DNA of 64,000 bases from Owenia fusiformis (taxonomy: Eukaryota > Annelida > Polychaeta > Sabellida > Oweniidae). Shown one piece after another: positions 59,153 to 64,000 of the stretch. The stretch's first letter is position 1, and each line of letters starts with the position of its first letter. The notes below the pieces were generated by a model. The model ran no database searches. It was not told the DNA's origin and worked only from the letters and a program-made list of their open reading frames with translations. A program made the translations under genes and the position numbers. The stretch is from NCBI GenBank assembly GCA_903813345.2, contig CAIIXF020000003.1, forward strand, positions 19,174,931-19,238,930. Direction: 5' to 3'.

Positions 59153-60214
59153 CTATTAATTGGCGGATAATCATTAGTATTTGTAAAACAGGGAAAACAT
59201 GGGAGTATTGACATATCAAAATGCAGCAACTCATTGAACAATGGGAATCTAAAAATCTTCTGGTGAAAACCCTGATTACCCTTCGAATATGACTTGTTCA
59301 TTGACTGGAAGACCAGGGTAATTACATCTTCTTTTGTTCTAGATCATAAATAACTTTGTAGGTGCTTTATATGCAAGTTAATGTATCATTGGGGATTAAT
59401 TGTGAAATAATAGTTCATTCATAGAACGAAGCAAGCGTGAAACATTCCATTCCACACATCATCAGGATACATTACCCTTCGATTTAATAGCCAGAGCCCA
59501 AACATTGTCCCCAAAGCATGGGGGTGATGGGAAAACAAAAAATGTTTTGGGCTTTAGTATGACAACAATAACATAATAAAAAAGGCTGTTGTATGAGCAT
59601 AATTAAGAAATAAATTAGTATCAAAATAATTTTCTACCCACCCTTTGGCATTATGTATAGGTTGGTTGTTTCTAGACTGGCTCTTAAATCATTCGAAATG
59701 TGTCCCGATGACATGATGGCATTTTACGGTTCGCAATATCCATGAATGAATTAATTGTCTTTTTTTCACAGTTAATCCTTCTACCAATATGAATTAAGAT
59801 TTAAATAACCCATTTATTGAATCACTTTGAACTCCCTACCAAATCAAGGATGGTTGACCATAATTGTATCAATCTATGTATTCTTGATCAGATCTCTCAA
59901 CTTTATATCACAAAATCATATTATGCAATATATTCAATTTGATTCAATAGAGGATCTAGTTATCTATTCTCAGAAATCTATGTTCACCCTAATTTGAACT
60001 TATTACCATGTGAAATTGCCATCAATACATTTTACAATTATTGGCAATTAAATTATTCTAAATGCCATGTCACAAATCTTTTATTTACTTCAGGCGTCTG
60101 ATTTTAGAGTTGGAATGAGATTAAAGGCCCCATGTAAAATTTGAAAATATAGTCTTTTAAACTTTATATGGTGTCTTTAAGACCTTATCATTCTGATTCT
60201 ATAACCCATCTTAA

Positions 60215-60310
60215 TCCCTAATGTGAATAATCCATAATGTGAATAATCCCTTATTTGAATAATCCATAATGTGAATAATCCCTTATTTGAATAATCCGTA
60301 ATGTGAATAA
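60215..60310. repeat. ATAATCC(C)TTATTTGA / ATAATCCATAATGTGA tandem repeat
   Basis: Five to six 17-19 bp units, two versions alternating. Confidence 0.85.
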
Positions 60311-60582
60311 GATCATCACAAACAACTAATCCTAGGTTACCTCTCCTTTGATTTAATTTTACAATTTGACACCAAATAATAATAATTACAGATGCTAATC
60401 TCTACAAAAAATGATCAAAATCTATCAAAATGTAATAAACGAGTAAATGAAGGACAATTTACATAAATCCCTAAAGTTAGATCTTAAAGAAAATACAAAT
60501 TGAATAAGACCGAATTAATCCCAATTACACCTACAGAGAGACTTCACAGAGCAAGACTAAGCATATTATGAAATTGATAAGT

Positions 60583-60769
60583 TAGCTTGTATTCCCAATT
60601 GCAACTGACGCTTGTCGGCTACTGGATTAATCTACTATTTTATGGGCAACTCATTTAAATATGAATAGTACCAGCAACTATTCCATTCATATTCAAATGA
60701 GTTGGTCATAAAATAGTAGGTTAATCCGATAGCTGCTACCCGTTAGTTGCATTCGTGAATACAAGCTTA
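60583..60769. mobile_element. Long hairpin MITE
   Basis: Nearly full-length palindrome: tagcttgtattc ... ttgcaact on the left, agttgcattcgtgaatacaa on the right, and ctactattttatggg against cataaaatagtagg in the inner stem. Confidence 0.7.
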
Positions 60770-60771
60770 GT

Positions 60772-60930
60772 GCACGGGTGTTAAAACACGAATATACCAT
60801 GAGCACATGCTTTGAGGATCCGCTTTATTTGAACCTACCGCCGAGCACACTTATACATTAAAACCCGTTACACAGTCATGATACTGCCGAGCAAGCTCAT
60901 TGCATCATCGGGTCTGCTTTACCCCCGTGT
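60772..60930. mobile_element. Hairpin MITE, GGGGGTAAAGCAGAC family, copy 2
   Basis: Left cacgggtgttaaaacac, right gtctgctttacccccgtg; the right end is the inverted copy of the left end of 56993-57092. Confidence 0.6.
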
Positions 60931-61590
60931 TTGTGTGAGCAATAAAATAGTCTCTTAATGGAAGTTGTGTTTTATGAGAGTTGAATTGCATGACGGACCC
61001 AATATTATAAAAATGAACTAGTTCCTTGAGCAAGTATCGAAGAAACTGTGTAGATAAACAACAAATTGAACTTGTTATGAATTTGTAATCAAATCAGCTA
61101 TTTTTTCAGTTTTAAAATTGTACAACACAATAATATGACTGTTCTATATTACCATGGGCTTTCAAGAGATCTAATAAAAAAATACAGATTTTACAGTTAA
61201 CATATAAAATTGATCCCTGTTGTTTCACATGTACAACTTAATATATTTTGTTACCCTTATATTAGCCTATCAGCCTATCAAATTCTAGAGATTTTTTAAA
61301 AATGATCAGGCTAAATCCCAATTGACACAATGTTGAAAAACTTTTAAAAGTTCATTTATCCTTCTAAGGATCACAATTTTAATGTGAAATCACAATCCAC
61401 ATGTTGATAATATCATATAGCTACATTCCAATAGTGTTTTGAGTTTATCCAAATGGAATTACTTGGTAAAATCAAGAAATTAAGTGACTCTTGCTATTAA
61501 GTTGCCATGTTTATTAGCCCTACCAATACCCATGAAGGCCATCTATTTTTCCATTTATATGGAAAAGGGTCAATTCCCTACAAGCCCACT

Positions 61591-61922
61591 TCATGACCAT
61601 CAGACTGATAGTCACAATGTTACAGCACTTTAAACAACATGCTCCAGTTGGCCAACTAAATGCGCTGTTGGCAAACCTGTACACCTCTTCCAAAATGTCC
61701 CTGCCTGACTTCTACCTGTGGGGATACGTCAAAGACAGAGAGTGCGAGGATGACCTCAGGACAATGGCGGATCTCAAAGAGGGATCATTTGTGTCATTCA
61801 GGCCATACCTGCTGAGGAATGCAGTTGGGTCATTGACAACTTGTGCAGGTTTGCTTACAGTGCGATAATGGTCACACCTGGAGCATATTAAGTGCTTATG
61901 ACTATCAGTCGGATGGTCATGA
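61591..61922 (+). mobile_element. Short inverted-repeat element with mariner-type transposase remnant
   Basis: Ends tcatgaccatcagactgata and its inverse. The frame at 61593-61868 contains SLPDFYLWGYVKDREC and DDLRTMADLKE, which resemble the conserved DFxLWGYxKD ... LKE region near the C-terminus of mariner-type transposases. No catalytic DDE/D context remains; the frame diverges after LKE. Confidence 0.6.
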
Positions 61923-63142
61923 AATATGGTAGGTTCATAGGAAATTGAATGATGTACAAATCTGCTAAATATCAGGGAGTAATTTACTAAAATGACGAAG
62001 ATATGAGGTTTTTATTTTTTACCTCCCTGTACTTATGAAGAACAATTCTTATCTTGGTACCTCAGTTTTGATGCCTTATTCTTATTGGGTGGCTGAATTG
62101 GATTGCCATGTTCTGATTGGGTAAGGCTAGATCCAAGAACTATCACTTATATAAAGACTTATATAGACAGGGGTTTCACTAAAATTTCTCAATACAGGCT
62201 AAATAAATGAAAAAACAGTCAAAATTAATGGAAATCACATGAACATGGAAAAGTTGAAAAGACCCTAAAAACAACAGGCGATTTTGTAAAAACAACTGGT
62301 ACAAATTGCCTGTTGCCTGCTGCCAATAAAACCCCTGGTACAATGAAGCTCTCTTTTATGAAACTATTAAAAAGGGTAGATACTACCAGGATATAGATTT
62401 AGATGCAATAAGTATTACAAAGCAATGAAAAGGTCTGAATATATGAATCCGACTGGCATGCAAATCAAATAATGGGCTATAATTATGGAAAATGAATCTC
62501 ATGATACTAAACCTCGAAAAGAACTCATTTTTCAAACAATGGATCACTCTCAAATCATCATTCTGGAGGCTAATGCATCAATTAATGATTTATTTTATCC
62601 ACTTTTATTACCCAGTAGGCTTAGCCAAGGTTAACAGTCTGATTCTGATTCTTGCCTTTTATCAAAAATACATGAGAGATCACAACTTTTGCTTTTTCAG
62701 TTCAAACCCCAAACTTGTCTTTTGTGCTGACTTTTAATCAGTTGTACATTATACAACCAATCTAGAGAAGACATACATGTAGATGGGAATCAAACCAGAT
62801 AATTATCTTACTTATCCAAATGCCCTGGAAAATATATGATGTAGATTAAGGTAAGCCAATATAATGATTTGTTACTCTTACATACTTATGCCAAATGCAA
62901 TCATTAGGTTCAAAAGTTGTCCCAAAAGATCCACCTTAAGGGCTAGTTTGAAAATATCATTGCTTCTTTATTCTTTATACCTGTCCTTACACTGGTTTAT
63001 AATGCTATAGTAGCTAAAGTGATTGAACTTTCCACAGGACCTTTAAGAGTTACATTTTTTTAACTTTTAGAAAGGAGAGTATTCTTTCTAATATGTGTGC
63101 ATTGACTATTGACTTTATGCATGCTTATTTTGATTACGCCTT
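61923..63142. other. Gene-poor stretch
   Basis: AT-rich. No exons, RNA genes or clear repeats recognised. Confidence 0.4.
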
Positions 63143-63424
63143 CAGGGGCATAGCCAGCTTTCAGTCAGGGGGGGGTGTGATTGCCAATTTTTTCTGTTTT
63201 CAGTCAGGGGGGTGCGATCGTGGCATAAGCAAAATAAAAACAATTTTTTTAAAGATTTGTTTTGGATTTTATGCAATTTTTTTATGCAATTTCTTTCAAA
63301 ATTGTGCTGGTAGCTTCAAATAAAAAGAAGTTCTTTTCTTCATCTATCTAATGGTTTTATTTTTATAGGTTATGAGGGAGGGGTGCGATCTTTCCCAGCG
63401 CATCCCCCCCTGGCTACGCCCATG
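63143..63424. mobile_element. GCATAGCCAG/CTGGCTACGCCC foldback-like element
   Basis: Left aggggcatagccagctttca, right cccctggctacgcccatgg, with a G-run duplicated on the left (tcaggggggggtg, tcaggggggtgcgat). Variant of the GCCCGTAGCCAGG design with a longer interior. Confidence 0.5.
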
Positions 63425-64000
63425 GCCTAAATTCTACTTTATACACTAGAAAAGACTATAACTAGAAGATTGGCCATTCTCAGTAGCAGTTCAATCTTAC
63501 ATTTTCCCCAGTCACCAACCTTGTCTCATTATAATGTATTATTATGTACATGTATGTGCGGGCAAGTTCCTATTTATAATATTCTATGAAGGAAGTAGAT
63601 CATAGATTCAACTTATGATTTGTATTAAGAAAGAACAAAATCTTCCTGTGCCTTATTTTCAGTATGAAACTTTCAAATGTCACATTTTATACATGTATGG
63701 TAAATTACTAGTCAAAGAGCAACTACGAATCATGTATTTTACTGAAGAATTATCATATTGTATAAAAACTGAGGAGGAAAATGTTTCCCATAAAGTCCTG
63801 TATATCGACGTTTCTTTCTTCTTTTTTCAGACGTTTATATAAAGCAACAGGGGCATATGGGACCACTTTTCATCCTGTAAATAAAAAAGTGAAACATACC
63901 TTGACACTAAATGTTCTGCTCTATGGAGTATGATGCTCCGGTATTTCTTGTATATGTAATTTCAAATTATCCGATAAGTTGAGCCAATGTACTGCGAAAA

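Noticed and set aside
56993-60930. Single 4 kb transposon bounded by GGGGGTAAAGCAGAC and its inverse
   Set aside because: Each end is itself a complete small hairpin with its own second terminus, so two separate MITE copies in opposite orientation explain it better.

Overview
The window looks like nuclear DNA of an invertebrate animal. Coding parts are split by spliceosomal introns with GT..AG ends, the background is AT-rich, and small foldback and mariner-type DNA elements are dense. The four gene families present (NEK11, SUMF1, KDM8, ADCY2/4/7-type adenylyl cyclase) occur together in animals. The many short hairpin elements with a GCCCGTAGCCAGG terminus and the frequent acatgtac motif resemble marine invertebrate genomes, but I cannot name the phylum.

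Layout. (1) 26-9595, minus: 5' part of a NEK11-like kinase, with seven coding exons giving the whole kinase domain; the gene continues past the left edge. (2) 9817-9997: compact head-to-head promoter with an NRF1 and two ETS-like motifs and a predicted non-coding first exon for each neighbour. (3) 10446-11621, plus: complete SUMF1 (formylglycine-generating enzyme) with an uninterrupted coding region. (4) 15579-17375, plus: complete KDM8/JMJD5 with an uninterrupted coding region and an unusual N-terminal octapeptide repeat. (5) 21051-52588, minus: a transmembrane adenylyl cyclase of the ADCY2/4/7 group. I reconstructed 18 coding exons with consistent phases (about 1,193 residues, both membrane cassettes, C1 and C2), plus one alternative exon. 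(6) 52.6-64 kb: no gene recognised; tandem repeats, hairpin elements and a decayed mariner-like fragment.

Mobile elements include a 5.6 kb foldback element (45535-51171) with about 1.6-1.9 kb inverted arms that contain tandem repeats and an internal pogo/Tigger-like insertion. Two inverted-repeat elements are flanked by 9-bp direct repeats (1846-4144 and 30002-30506), and one Harbinger-like element has a TTA duplication (14693-15497). There are several mariner-like elements and one tRNA-derived SINE.

The most unusual signal is a recurring pattern rather than a gene. At seven acceptor regions in the two intron-rich genes, the 3' splice site is tandemly duplicated upstream, into the intron. 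At six of them clear exon sequence is copied with it; the seventh carries only 5 bp. The exon-bearing cases range from one extra copy to about a dozen or more. I saw no equivalent at donor sides. The cyclase also has two sequence-diverged versions of one exon with identical phases whose joint inclusion would break the frame, which suggests mutually exclusive splicing.

The genes do not form one pathway. NEK11 is a cell-cycle/DNA-damage kinase, SUMF1 activates sulfatases in the ER, KDM8 is a JmjC oxygenase, and the cyclase makes cAMP at the plasma membrane.
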